Shown piece by piece: positions 34,346 through 42,911 of a stretch of 49,423 nt of DNA. The DNA comes from Oscillospiraceae bacterium. GTDB taxonomy: Bacteria > Bacillota > Clostridia > Oscillospirales > Ruminococcaceae. The notes under the pieces were generated by a model, which was not told the origin of the DNA, searched no databases, and saw only the letters and a program-made list of their open reading frames with translations. The stretch is taken from positions 1 to 49,423 of the forward strand of contig JAFXHL010000042.1 in NCBI GenBank assembly GCA_017536405.1, in the 5' to 3' direction. A program made the translations under genes and the position numbers. Each line of letters begins with the position of its first letter. The stretch's first letter is position 1.

Positions 34346-36554
34346 TCGGCAAACACTCTTTTCTCAGCATATCTTTAAAACAGCTGTATCTTAATGTTCT
34401 TCTGTTGTTTTCAATCATAGTTTCCAGCATTTCAGGAGTTCCGATTATAACGAGAATTTCTTTCGCTCTTGTAACTGCTGTATAAAGAAGATTTCTGTAA
34501 TAAAGTTTATTTGAAACACCAACAATAGAAAAGATAACGGCAGGAAATTCACTACCCTGACTTTTGTGTACTGTAATTGCATAAGCGAGTTCAAGTTGTT
34601 CAAGCATATCTGTTGTATACTCAACAATTTTACCCTCGAAATCAATTACGATAACTCCTTCTCTTTTTCTTATTTCTGTTATAACTCCTATATCTCCGTT
34701 ATAAACGCCTGTTCCAACTTCATCGTCTTTTTTCCAGACAATATCGTAATTATTACGTGTCTGCATAACTTTATCATTCTCACGGAATATATAAACAGGG
34801 CCCCTGATTTCGTTTTTCCCGAGTTTAGGCGGATTAATTTCAAGCTGTATTCTCTTATTGATTTCAACAGTACCCGCCGTCCCTTTTCTTGAAGGAGAAA
34901 TAATCTGAATATCTGTTGTAGGGTTATATTTATAAGCCTTTGGAAGTCTATGTTTATACAAATTCACAATCGTTTCGATAGTTGTCTGTTCGTCATTACG
35001 TTGAAGAACAAAAAAATCCTTGGAGGAATTGTCAAGCTCAGGCATTTCACCGCTTACAATTCTATGTGCGCTTGTAACTATGCAACTTTCTCTTGCTTGT
35101 CTGAAAATTTCCGTAAGTTGAACGACCGTCATAGTCTTACTATCAATAAGGTCCTTAAGAAGATTTCCTGCACCAACAGATGGCAATTGATCAGAGTCTC
35201 CTACAAGGATAAGTTTGCAGGAAAGCTTTATTCCACGAAGTAATTCAGCAAAAAGAAGAGTATCCACCATCGACATCTCGTCCACTATAAGAACATCGCA
35301 ATCAAGAGTATTCTGTTCGTTATGAACAAATTTCATTATACCCGAACCATCATCATAAGCAACTTCAAGCAGACGATGAATAGTTTTAGCGGTATATCCT
35401 GTAAGATCTGATATTCTCTTTGCCGCCCTGCCAGTAGGCGCGGCAATTACTGCTTTAAGTCCTTGTTGTTCATAAAGTGAAATTATAGCATTAAGAGTTG
35501 TTGTTTTACCCGTTCCGGGACCTCCTGTAAGAATGAGAAATCCTTTTGATAAGGCAAGTGAAATCGCCTTTCTCTGTAACTCTTCATATTTAATGCCGTT
35601 TTCTTCTTCTACAAGGTCGATTGCGTTGTCAAATTCAGTCCCGGAATCAAGAAAAAATGCCTTCATAGCACTAAGACGAGAAACGATATAATTTTCGGCT
35701 ATATAATAATCACTGAGATATGTAAAACATCTGTTATTTTTCTCATATTCAATAAGATTTGCTTCATTGTATTCCTGTTCAAGTGCTTTATAAAAATCTT
35801 CTTCCGATATATCAAGAAACTGACAGGAATTTTTCTGCAAAGAATCCGTCGGAATACATGTATGTCCTGAATTTGCATTTTCATTTAATATATATGTCAT
35901 CCCTGCTTTTATTCTATTGGGATTATCTGATGGATACTGGAGTTCAACTGCCATTTCATCTGCTTTGATAAAATCAAGATCAACTCCGAAATCGCAAAGC
36001 GCATAAGGATTGTCTTTTATTATATCAATAGAAAATTGTCCCCATTTTTTCCAGGCTTTGATAGCAATCGCTGGTGATATTTTAAAAGCTTCGAGATAAT
36101 TCATAAGTTTTCTCATTCCGAAAACCCGTTGTAATTCTTGTCTTACTGTTTCTATCTTCTTTTTAGTAAATCCTTTTACCTTAGCGAGTTGTTCCGGATT
36201 ATTCTCAATTATTTCAAGAGATTTTTCTCCGAAAACATCAACAATATTTTTAGCAAGCGCAGGGCCTATCCCTTTTATAACTCCCGAAGAAAGATATTTC
36301 TGTATAGCATGAGCAGTTTCCGGCATTTTTCTTTCACAAACAAGCGCTTTGAACTGTACACCATATTTAGGATTGTTTACATACTCACCTTCAAGATAAA
36401 GTTCTTCTCCTTCATCTACATTCCCTATTTCTCCGACAACTGTGATGAGTGTATTGTTATAATCAAGTTCTAAAATAACATATCCGTTTGATGGATTTTT
36501 ATATACTATTCCTTCAACAGTACCTGATATTTTTATCAATTCTTTTTCTTCCAA
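34329..36554 (-). CDS. recD2: ATP-dependent RecD2-like DNA helicase
   Basis: A 741-residue superfamily 1 helicase of the RecD2 type, which works outside RecBCD in 5'-3' unwinding and repair. There is an N-terminal OB-like region, helix-hairpin-helix repeats around 95-145 (GVIKGIGPALAKNIV, KVKGFTKKKIE), Walker A GGPGTGKT (about 344-351), Walker B VDEMSMVD, and the C-terminal AITVHKSQGSEFPAVI motif. I prefer the UUG at 36554, 6 bases after AGAAGGTG; a GTG three codons earlier overlaps the RBS. It is followed by comF. Confidence 0.93.
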   Translation of the reverse strand: MEEKELIKISGTVEGIVYKNPSNGYVILELDYNNTLITVVGEIGNVDEGEELYLEGEYVNNPKYGVQFKALVCERKMPETAHAIQKYLSSGVIKGIGPALAKNIVDVFGEKSLEIIENNPEQLAKVKGFTKKKIETVRQELQRVFGMRKLMNYLEAFKISPAIAIKAWKKWGQFSIDIIKDNPYALCDFGVDLDFIKADEMAVELQYPSDNPNRIKAGMTYILNENANSGHTCIPTDSLQKNSCQFLDISEEDFYKALEQEYNEANLIEYEKNNRCFTYLSDYYIAENYIVSRLSAMKAFFLDSGTEFDNAIDLVEEENGIKYEELQRKAISLALSKGFLILTGGPGTGKTTTLNAIISLYEQQGLKAVIAAPTGRAAKRISDLTGYTAKTIHRLLEVAYDDGSGIMKFVHNEQNTLDCDVLIVDEMSMVDTLLFAELLRGIKLSCKLILVGDSDQLPSVGAGNLLKDLIDSKTMTVVQLTEIFRQARESCIVTSAHRIVSGEMPELDNSSKDFFVLQRNDEQTTIETIVNLYKHRLPKAYKYNPTTDIQIISPSRKGTAGTVEINKRIQLEINPPKLGKNEIRGPVYIFRENDKVMQTRNNYDIVWKKDDEVGTGVYNGDIGVITEIRKREGVIVIDFEGKIVEYTTDMLEQLELAYAITVHKSQGSEFPAVIFSIVGVSNKLYYRNLLYTAVTRAKEILVIIGTPEMLETMIENNRRTLRYSCFKDMLRKECLPNEESD

Positions 36555-36597
36555 TACACTCACCTTCTTTCAAGTTCATTATAACAGATTGTTATAC

Positions 36598-36933
36598 TTA
36601 TTTCAATAACACTTCAATGCAACCAAAAAATTCACTTGCATTTACAAGTTCAAGCATATCGTTATATTTTACTATATTTTCACATATTTTGTATTGTTCC
36701 GGATCCAACCCTTTGTCAAGTAAAACGACTTTACGCGTATTAATTCTGCTGTTTTTTATCAATTCCATCTGATATTTCAGATATATTTCAGAAAAATCAT
36801 CTCTATATAGTGATATAATTATTATAGAATCCGCCTTAGGTTTGTGAAAAACTTTTTTATATGATATTTCTCTGACCGACAATATAAAAGTAAGAATTGA
36901 AAATGTTACAACGAAGCATAATAATAATTCCAT
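36598..36933 (-). CDS. Small membrane-anchored protein of unknown function
   Basis: A 111-residue protein with one N-terminal membrane helix (about residues 1-19) and a soluble remainder that starts KADSIIIISLYRDD and continues with alternating strands and helices, ending in FGCIEVLL. I do not recognise a family. The chosen ATG has GGGGAT upstream; an ATG eight codons earlier lies before that RBS. It sits 43 bases ahead of recD2 on the same strand and 65 bases after the pnp terminator, so it may lead the recD2-comF transcript. Coding is plausible but not certain. Confidence 0.5.
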   Translation of the reverse strand: MELLLCFVVTFSILTFILSVREISYKKVFHKPKADSIIIISLYRDDFSEIYLKYQMELIKNSRINTRKVVLLDKGLDPEQYKICENIVKYNDMLELVNASEFFGCIEVLLK

Positions 36934-36997
36934 ATAATCATCCCCATATAAATTCAAATATATTACAAAATATGAAAATGATAAATATATGATACAA

Positions 36998-37026
36998 AAA
37001 CGCTGTATCCCGAAAGATACAGCGTT
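36998..37026 (-). terminator. Terminator after pnp
   Basis: AAACGCTGTATC pairs with GATACAGCGTTT around a 5-base loop and is followed by TTTTGT on the minus strand, a few bases after the pnp stop. Confidence 0.9.
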
Positions 37027-37031
37027 TAAAA

Positions 37032-39146
37032 TTACTGATGATTTTTCTTTGCTTCGATATCAGCAAGTGCGTCTTTTCTCGAAAGATTGATTCTTCCCTG
37101 TGAGTCGATTTCCATAACCTTAACAACGATCTGATCTCCGATGCTCACAACATCTTCAACCTTTTCAACTCTCTGGTTATCAAGCTTTGAAATATGAACA
37201 AGTCCGTCCTTACCGGGAGCAATTTCAACAAATGCACCGAAGTTCATTATACGAACAACCTTACCTCTGTAAATCGCGCCAACTTCAGGATCGTTAGCGA
37301 TTGTTTCAACTATCTGAAGAGCCATTTTTGCCTTTTCGCCATCAATACCGGAAATAAATACATTTCCATCTTCAGAAATATCAATCTTAACTTCGCAATC
37401 AGCCTGGATTTTCTGTATAACCTTTCCGCCCTGACCGATAACTTCACGAATCTTTTCAGGATTAATCTTTGTCTGGAGCATCTTTGGAGCATACTTGTTT
37501 ACCTCAGCACGAGGTTCAGGGATAGCCTTAAGCATAATTTCATCAAGGATATAAAGTCTTGCTTTGCGTGTCTTTTCGAAAGCTTCCTTGATGATATCCA
37601 TTGTGAGACCATCAACCTTGATATCAACCTGGATTGCTGTGATACCATTGTGTGTACCGCCAACCTTAAAGTCCATATCTCCGAAGAAGTCTTCAAGCCC
37701 CTGAATATCAACCATTGTCATGAAGCTTCCATCTTCACGAGTAATAAGTCCACAAGAAATACCTGCAACAGGAGCCTTTATAGGAACACCTGCATCCATA
37801 AGTGCGAGTGTAGAACCACAAATTGAACCCTGTGATGTTGAACCGTTTGAAGAAAGAACTTCGGAAACAAGTCTGAATGCATAGGGAAAATCTTCAACAT
37901 CGGGAATTACAGGAGCAAGTGCTCTTTCAGCAAGTGCACCGTGTCCGATTTCACGACGTCCAGGACCTCTTGAAGGTTTTGTTTCGCCAACTGAGTAGCT
38001 GGGGAAATTGTAATGATGCATATATCTTTTTGTTTCTTCTTCATCGATACCGTCAATTCTCTGTGATTCACTTACAGGACCGAGAGTAGCGATTGTAAGA
38101 ACCTGTGTCTGTCCACGAGTAAAAATACCTGAACCATGAACTCTGGGAAGAACGCCAACTTCTGCAGCGAGAGGTCTGATTTCATCAATCTTTCTTCCGT
38201 CAACACGCTTGCCTTCGTAAAGCCAGTTTCTTACTATCTTCTTCTGAAGTTTGTAGATACATTCATCGATCATGCTGATCTGTTCAGGATACTTTTCATC
38301 GAATTCAGCATGGATTTCATCAACGATAGGAGCAAGTCTTGCTTCACGGATGTTCTTATCGTTTGTATCAAGTGCATATTTTACCTTTTCTTCGGCAAAA
38401 TCAGCAATAGCATCAAATAAATCGTGATCAACATCCATTGATTCGAATTCAAATTTCTTCTTGCCGATCTGTGACTGAATATCACTGATAAACGCAACAA
38501 TCTTCTTGATTTCATCATGACCTGCCTGAAGTGCGTTAAGCATTGTATCTTCAGGAACCTGATTAGCACCTGCTTCGATCATAACGATCTTTTCCATTGT
38601 TCCTGCAACAGTAAGGTTAAGATCTGTCTTCGCTCTCTGTTCGAGAGTAGGATTAAGTACGATTTCTCCGTCAACAAGACCTACTGAAATACCACCGATA
38701 GGTCCGTTCCAGGGAATATCAGAAATAGAAATAGCAATAGATGTAGCGATAAGGCCTGTAATTTCAGGTGAACAATCAGGATCAACAGCAAGAACTGTCA
38801 TAACAACAGATACATCATTTCTCATATCCTTAGGGAAAAGAGGTCTGATAGGACGGTCAACCATACGTGATGTAAGGATTGCCTTTTCAGAAGGTTTGCC
38901 TTCTCTTTTCATGAATGATCCGGGAATCTTTCCTACTGCGTAAAGTTTTTCTTCGTAATCCACTGAAAGAGGGAAGAAATCCACCCCTTCACGTGGCTTA
39001 GGGCTTGCTGTAACGTTAGCCATTACAACAGTTTCGCCATACCTTACCCAACATGAACCGCTTGAAAGTTCACATGTCTTTCCTGTTTCTACAACAAGTT
39101 TTCTGCCTGCATAGGTTGTTTCAAATACTCTGTAGTTTTCAAACAT
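37032..39146 (-). CDS. pnp: Polyribonucleotide nucleotidyltransferase (PNPase)
   Basis: A 704-residue 3'-5' phosphorolytic exoribonuclease. Two RNase PH-like domains are evident (VDYEEKLYAVGKIPGSFMKREGKPSE in the first; FPSYSVGETKPSRGPGRREIGHG in the second), then a KH domain (REVIGQGGKVIQKIQ, around 565-580) and an S1 domain (GAIYRGKVVRIMNFGAFVEI). The ATG at 39146 follows AGGAGG; a longer reading runs into the leader. It lies after rpsO with a terminator and a structured leader between, the usual rpsO-pnp order. Confidence 0.98.
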   Translation of the reverse strand: MFENYRVFETTYAGRKLVVETGKTCELSSGSCWVRYGETVVMANVTASPKPREGVDFFPLSVDYEEKLYAVGKIPGSFMKREGKPSEKAILTSRMVDRPIRPLFPKDMRNDVSVVMTVLAVDPDCSPEITGLIATSIAISISDIPWNGPIGGISVGLVDGEIVLNPTLEQRAKTDLNLTVAGTMEKIVMIEAGANQVPEDTMLNALQAGHDEIKKIVAFISDIQSQIGKKKFEFESMDVDHDLFDAIADFAEEKVKYALDTNDKNIREARLAPIVDEIHAEFDEKYPEQISMIDECIYKLQKKIVRNWLYEGKRVDGRKIDEIRPLAAEVGVLPRVHGSGIFTRGQTQVLTIATLGPVSESQRIDGIDEEETKRYMHHYNFPSYSVGETKPSRGPGRREIGHGALAERALAPVIPDVEDFPYAFRLVSEVLSSNGSTSQGSICGSTLALMDAGVPIKAPVAGISCGLITREDGSFMTMVDIQGLEDFFGDMDFKVGGTHNGITAIQVDIKVDGLTMDIIKEAFEKTRKARLYILDEIMLKAIPEPRAEVNKYAPKMLQTKINPEKIREVIGQGGKVIQKIQADCEVKIDISEDGNVFISGIDGEKAKMALQIVETIANDPEVGAIYRGKVVRIMNFGAFVEIAPGKDGLVHISKLDNQRVEKVEDVVSIGDQIVVKVMEIDSQGRINLSRKDALADIEAKKNHQ

Positions 39147-39171
39147 TTTAACTGCCTCCTTTTTATTTTCC

Positions 39172-39242
39172 GGCAGCAGTTTTAGCAATAAACTCTATGG
39201 TTTTAAACAAAACCACACAATTTAATGCTAATTTCTACTGCC
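39172..39242 (-). promoter_or_regulatory. Extended stem-loop in the pnp leader
   Basis: On the minus strand, 71 bases fold as one long interrupted stem: GGCAGTAG with CTGCTGCC at the base, TTAGCATTAAA with TTTATTGCTAA in the middle and GGTTTT with AAAACC at the top. It lies 25 bases before the pnp start. In other bacteria pnp mRNA is autoregulated through an RNase III-cleaved leader stem; a similar role here is inference. Confidence 0.65.
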
Positions 39243-39257
39243 TAAACTAATGCTAAA

Positions 39258-39285
39258 AGGCAGAAGGGAAAATCCCCGACTGCCT
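39258..39285 (-). terminator. Terminator between rpsO and pnp
   Basis: Minus-strand AGGCAGTCGGGG pairs with TCCCTTCTGCCT and is followed by TTTTAG. The T-run is short, so partial read-through into pnp is likely. Confidence 0.75.
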
Positions 39286-39301
39286 CTTAGAAACATTATT
39301 C

Positions 39302-39568
39302 TTACTTACGAATTCCGAGCTTTTCGATTATAGCACGGTATCTGTTGATATCCTTCTTCTGAAGATAGTTAAGAAGGTTTCTTCTATGACCTACCATCTT
39401 GAAAAGACCTCTTCTTGAATGGTTGTCATTCTTGTGTGTTCTGAGGTGGTCTGTAAGATCGTTAATTCTCTTTGTAAGAATCGCAATCTGTACCTCAGGT
39501 GAACCTGTGTCGTTTTCGTTGATTTTGTTTGCTGCAATAACAGCAGCTTTTTCTTCTTTGAGCATCAT
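39302..39568 (-). CDS. rpsO: Ribosomal protein S15
   Basis: An 88-residue small-subunit protein that binds the 16S rRNA three-way junction. [21 protein letters not shown] and [22 protein letters not shown] are the signature segments. The first ATG of an ATGATG pair at 39568 follows AAGGGG; a longer upstream reading has no RBS. A clear promoter at 39689-39717 leaves a leader of about 115 bases that could hold S15 feedback control, though I do not see a certain match. Confidence 0.98.
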   Translation of the reverse strand: MMLKEEKAAVIAANKINENDTGSPEVQIAILTKRINDLTDHLRTHKNDNHSRRGLFKMVGHRRNLLNYLQKKDINRYRAIIEKLGIRK

Positions 39569-39688
39569 TTTAATGCACCCCTTTAATAATATTTTATTCA
39601 CCAAAAACTTAGAAAAAGGTGGGTCAAACTCCGAAAAACCGGCTTATTCCTGAATCCAAGTAATCAGTATGCAAACAATTGCTTAATT

Positions 39689-39717
39689 ATTATATCACAT
39701 TTAAATATGTTTGTAAA
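39689..39717 (-). promoter_or_regulatory. Promoter for rpsO-pnp
   Basis: Minus-strand TTTACA (39717-39712) and TATAAT (39694-39689) with a 17-base spacer, beginning just 8 bases past the DUF624 gene stop. Confidence 0.85.
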
Positions 39718-39724
39718 GAGTTTT

Positions 39725-40567
39725 TTAAGAAATTGTTTTTTTATTTTTCCCTGATTTTTTAGCCTTTACAACAGGAACTTCTTCCCCACCCTTATCATTG
39801 AATACAGGGGCATCCTGCATCCCTTCGGGTTTAAGATAATCGTATTCAGGATTGTCTTTTCCTATCGCCTTGTAATATGGTTCAATAACATATTTCTGAA
39901 CGAACGGATAACAGATAAAAGATGCAATAAGTCCTGCAAGAGACTGGGAAATCAAAAGATTAACTGATAAAATAAGAAGATTTCCTATCTGTAAAAACAA
40001 GAAAATCGGAAGTCCTATTGCAATTATCGCAAGAACAGATGCGAGAATTCCCTTCCAACCGGATACTATTGTAAGAATGAAAGCATTTTTTAAAATATCC
40101 TTAACAGAAAGTTTTATTGTCGATGCCATAAGAAAAGCAAAAAAAGCAGAAGCAAGTACTATAAGTCCCACAAGAAGAGTTATCACCATAAGCACTTTAT
40201 ATAAATCACTTTCTCCCATAGATTCAGGATATATGTACATTCCTATAGCAACACCGCCCAACGCGATGAAATAAATAATTCCCAAAGGAAACGATACTTT
40301 AAAATCTTCTTTAAAACTTTTCCAGAAATCGCTCCATACAAAAGCATTTTTTTCGATAGAATAATTTTTCAGAACTTTAAAAGCGGCAGCAGTTGCAGGC
40401 CCGATTGTAAAAATCGGAATGCAGAAGATTCCATATATAAGGTTTATCAGAATAAGATTCCAGAATTTTCTTCCAAACACTTCAAAGAAAATTCTTATTC
40501 TGCTTTTTTTAGGTCCGTTTTTAGAAACACCCGAACCCGATTCCTGATAATTATAGAACAATCCCAT
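39725..40567 (-). CDS. DUF624 (YesL-like) membrane protein
   Basis: A 280-residue protein with about five membrane helices. The N-terminal FFEVFGRKFWNLILINLIY and CIPIFTIGPATAAAFKVLKNY are typical of the DUF624/YesL family, followed by FWKSFKEDFKVSFPLG. Family members often occur beside carbohydrate ABC transporter genes, but none are here. The C-terminus is a Lys-rich cytosolic tail. RBS GGAG. Function unknown. Last gene of the leftward whiA-to-DUF624 run; no strong terminator was seen before the rpsO promoter. Confidence 0.85.
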   Translation of the reverse strand: MGLFYNYQESGSGVSKNGPKKSRIRIFFEVFGRKFWNLILINLIYGIFCIPIFTIGPATAAAFKVLKNYSIEKNAFVWSDFWKSFKEDFKVSFPLGIIYFIALGGVAIGMYIYPESMGESDLYKVLMVITLLVGLIVLASAFFAFLMASTIKLSVKDILKNAFILTIVSGWKGILASVLAIIAIGLPIFLFLQIGNLLILSVNLLISQSLAGLIASFICYPFVQKYVIEPYYKAIGKDNPEYDYLKPEGMQDAPVFNDKGGEEVPVVKAKKSGKNKKTIS

Positions 40568-40607
40568 TTGTATTACACTCCAATTTGCAAAAAATACACC
40601 AGTTGAT

Positions 40608-41222
40608 TTATCCTATAATGATAAACAACGTTGATTGAATTAAAGATAACAGAATAATTATAGCAAAAAGTACAGCAAATTTCAATAGGTATAATTTTAT
40701 GTTTTTATTCAGGTCATCCTCAAGCTTATTACTGATTACAAGTTTTAAAAGTTCATTGGATAATTTTATTCCTTCTTTAGCGGATAGTGCAAGGGCGAAT
40801 GTCGAAACAACCGCATCGATAAGAATATGTAAAAACGGAACAAAAAAGTTTTCCACATCACTATCAGAATATGTGATCGAAAGTGCAGTACCTATATTAA
40901 GGCCTTTGTAAAGCAAAACAACTATACACAAAGGATGCCCAATGATACATGCCCCTGATACAAAAATAATTATCATAAGGATTGTATTCTTTATAAGCGA
41001 ATATGAAAAACATCCCCAAAAGGATATTGTTTTTTCAGCATCACAAAAATAATCGACGATAGAAGATGTTTTAACAAAATCCATCGCCGATATTTCGCGA
41101 TAATATAATGAACCAAAAAACGCCCCGATAAGTACCACAATTGTAAGGAGAGTAAAAAATACATCTCCTGAAATACGTATAGAACGATATTTTGATTTTT
41201 TATCAATCATTTTCATAATCAT
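40608..41222 (-). CDS. SpoIIM-like membrane protein
   Basis: A 204-residue membrane protein with about five helices. The middle (SGACIIGHPLCIVVLLYKGL, then NIGTAL) and FFVPFLHILIDAVVSTFALALSA resemble SpoIIM, part of the engulfment DMP complex in sporulating Firmicutes. No spoIID or spoIIP is present here, and other SpoIIM-domain proteins occur in non-sporulating bacteria. RBS AAGGAG. It is between proC (52-base gap) and the DUF624 gene (40-base gap). The assignment is moderate. Confidence 0.6.
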   Translation of the reverse strand: MIMKMIDKKSKYRSIRISGDVFFTLLTIVVLIGAFFGSLYYREISAMDFVKTSSIVDYFCDAEKTISFWGCFSYSLIKNTILMIIIFVSGACIIGHPLCIVVLLYKGLNIGTALSITYSDSDVENFFVPFLHILIDAVVSTFALALSAKEGIKLSNELLKLVISNKLEDDLNKNIKLYLLKFAVLFAIIILLSLIQSTLFIIIG

Positions 41223-41274
41223 TATACTCCTTGTCCTTTTTTATGAGTATATGATTATAATTTATAAAAAAGAC

Positions 41275-42078
41275 TTATTTTGAAAGTTCGTAAGCGCGTT
41301 TTGTACAAGCATCACAGCATTTTCCGACAATTTCTGTAAGATTTCCTTTATAAAGTTCATCAAGTCCTTTAAGTGTTGTACCGCCAGGAGAAGAAACCAT
41401 TTTTATGAGTTCGTCGATAGAACATCCACTATCTGTTATCATTTTCGCAGATCCGATGAGAGATTTGCAGAACAATGTTTTTGCTGTTTCCTCAGGAATA
41501 TCGACTGATTTCGCATAATCAACAAACCCTTTTGCAAAAAGGTATATAAAAGCAGGACTACTGCCGTTTATTGCTATAATTTCCTTCATTTTATTTTCTG
41601 GAACAACAGCAGTTTTTCCTCCCGCTTCAAAAATATCGCATACAAAGCCAAACTCTTCATCAGTTGTGGGATCAACTTTTGCAAGAGCCGTAGCACCTTC
41701 GCCAAGAAGAAATGGTGTATTCGGCATAACAAGAACAACCTTTGCATCAGAAAGAGTTTTTGTTTTTATATATTCCCCTGTTATTCCTGCCGCAATAGAA
41801 ACTATGATATGATCTTTTGTAAAGTATTTCCCATAATTATCAAGTACTTCATCAAACATCTGAGGTTTAATCGCAAGAAAAACATATTTACATTCACAAA
41901 TCAACTCTTTTGCATCAGAAACAGGATTAACGCCTGTTTTTTCAAGTGATTTAAGTTTATTTTCATCAACATCGGTTGCATAAAGAGAAATATTCTCGGA
42001 AAGTCTGCTATTTGCGATACCGCGCATAATAGCGGCACCCATATTACCAGCACCTATAAAACCAACTTTTACTATCAT
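41275..42078 (-). CDS. proC: Pyrroline-5-carboxylate reductase
   Basis: A 267-residue NADPH-dependent enzyme for the last step of proline synthesis. The Rossmann motif GFIGAGNMGAAI is at residues 6-17, IIVSIAAGIT and VVLVMPNTPFLLGEGATAL are typical central segments, and LIKMVSSPGGTTLKGLDEL is the C-terminal signature. The start overlaps the end of the folT-like gene by 4 bases (ATGA), so the two are probably coupled and share the riboswitch. Full length. Confidence 0.97.
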   Translation of the reverse strand: MIVKVGFIGAGNMGAAIMRGIANSRLSENISLYATDVDENKLKSLEKTGVNPVSDAKELICECKYVFLAIKPQMFDEVLDNYGKYFTKDHIIVSIAAGITGEYIKTKTLSDAKVVLVMPNTPFLLGEGATALAKVDPTTDEEFGFVCDIFEAGGKTAVVPENKMKEIIAINGSSPAFIYLFAKGFVDYAKSVDIPEETAKTLFCKSLIGSAKMITDSGCSIDELIKMVSSPGGTTLKGLDELYKGNLTEIVGKCCDACTKRAYELSK

Positions 42079-42722
42079 AACATATCCTCCGATTTTTTAT
42101 CAGTAGAAATTTTCTTTTTAGTATTTTTTGTAACCCGATTATATGCGGTAAGTGCAGCAGGAAGAACAACTATCAGAATTATAAAATCAATCGGAAGTTC
42201 CGCAAGATTTTTAGGCAATCTGAAAGATGTCCAAAGCCACGTCATAAACATATCCCATGCATTCTTGTCTGCTGTAAATACACTAAAATCCTTATTTATA
42301 TACAACGAATAAAGAAAATACGAGTTAAGACATATATTACAGAGTATCACTGTAATGCCTCTGGCAAGCATAATCATAACAAGGCTTATCTTATCACGAT
42401 AAAGAAAACAACCATATATAATACCTGTTAAAAGTACTACCGCCGCAAGCTGAGGACTGTATCCTCTCGCGCCTCTGTTATCAATAATATACCCTATAAT
42501 ATCAAGCGCAACTGCCGACATCCCCGAAACAACTGGTCCGTAAAGCATCGCAATAACGCACAACGGAACGAATGTAAATATAATTCTGAGATCCGGTGTA
42601 ATATGAATCGCAAGGGATCTTATCGCAACAGCCATAGCAAGTAAAATACCGGTTGTTGTTATAGTACGAAGTTCCTTAAGACTTTCAGCAGAACGTTTGA
42701 ACATAGAAAAAAAGCTATTCAT
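42075..42722 (-). CDS. folT: ECF transporter S component, FolT-like (folate)
   Basis: A 215-residue membrane protein with about six helices. The segment ITTTGILLAMAVAIRSLAIHITPDLRI with FTFVPLCVIAMLYGPVVSG, and YSPQLAAVVLLTGIIYGCFLY, match the substrate-binding S components of energy-coupling-factor transporters, most like FolT. The energising EcfA/T parts are not in the window, as is common for group II systems. The THF riboswitch directly upstream strongly supports folate as substrate. RBS AAGGAGGAG. Confidence 0.85.
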   Translation of the reverse strand: MNSFFSMFKRSAESLKELRTITTTGILLAMAVAIRSLAIHITPDLRIIFTFVPLCVIAMLYGPVVSGMSAVALDIIGYIIDNRGARGYSPQLAAVVLLTGIIYGCFLYRDKISLVMIMLARGITVILCNICLNSYFLYSLYINKDFSVFTADKNAWDMFMTWLWTSFRLPKNLAELPIDFIILIVVLPAALTAYNRVTKNTKKKISTDKKSEDML

Positions 42723-42739
42723 TTATACTCCTCCTTGTA

Positions 42740-42793
42740 ATTATGCTGTGTGCATAATACCGAGCCACTTAAATGAACAGCTTCTATTATGCA
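42740..42793 (-). promoter_or_regulatory. Expression platform between THF riboswitch and folT
   Basis: On the minus strand TGCATAATA (42793-42785) can pair with TATTATGCA (42759-42751). The same second arm can instead pair with GCATAAT (42746-42740), a hairpin ending 4 bases before the AAGGAGGAG binding site. The two are mutually exclusive and form a plausible switch on translation initiation. Confidence 0.6.
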
Positions 42794-42794
42794 T

Positions 42795-42902
42795 CAGCGG
42801 GATGCGAAAATCACACCGCAAATTTCTTCACGAAATCTTTCGTCCAATCGGCAACTCCCCGTCCGACTGACACTTCACGCGTGATTTTCTACTCTGACTG
42901 CT
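42795..42902 (-). promoter_or_regulatory. THF (tetrahydrofolate) riboswitch, class I-like
   Basis: The minus-strand sequence carries the conserved arms of the THF aptamer: AGAGTAGAAAATCACGCGTG followed by AAGTGTC on the 5' side, and GCGGTGTGATTTTCGCATCC ending in CGCTG on the 3' side. AAAATCAC and GTGATTTT make the main helix. It lies 9 bases after the pfkA stop and upstream of the folT-like gene, the location expected in Clostridia. No terminator-type stem with a T-run is visible, pointing to translational control. Confidence 0.85.
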
Positions 42903-42911
42903 ATATTAAAA

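Noticed and set aside
37194..37826. A 210-codon plus-strand reading frame opposite pnp
   Set aside because: Same reasoning: the conserved pnp frame explains it, and the Cys/Asn-rich translation looks non-biological.
39569..39688. An S15 autoregulatory structure in the rpsO leader
   Set aside because: The leader has a small GCCGG-type hairpin, but I could not identify the known S15-binding junction with confidence.
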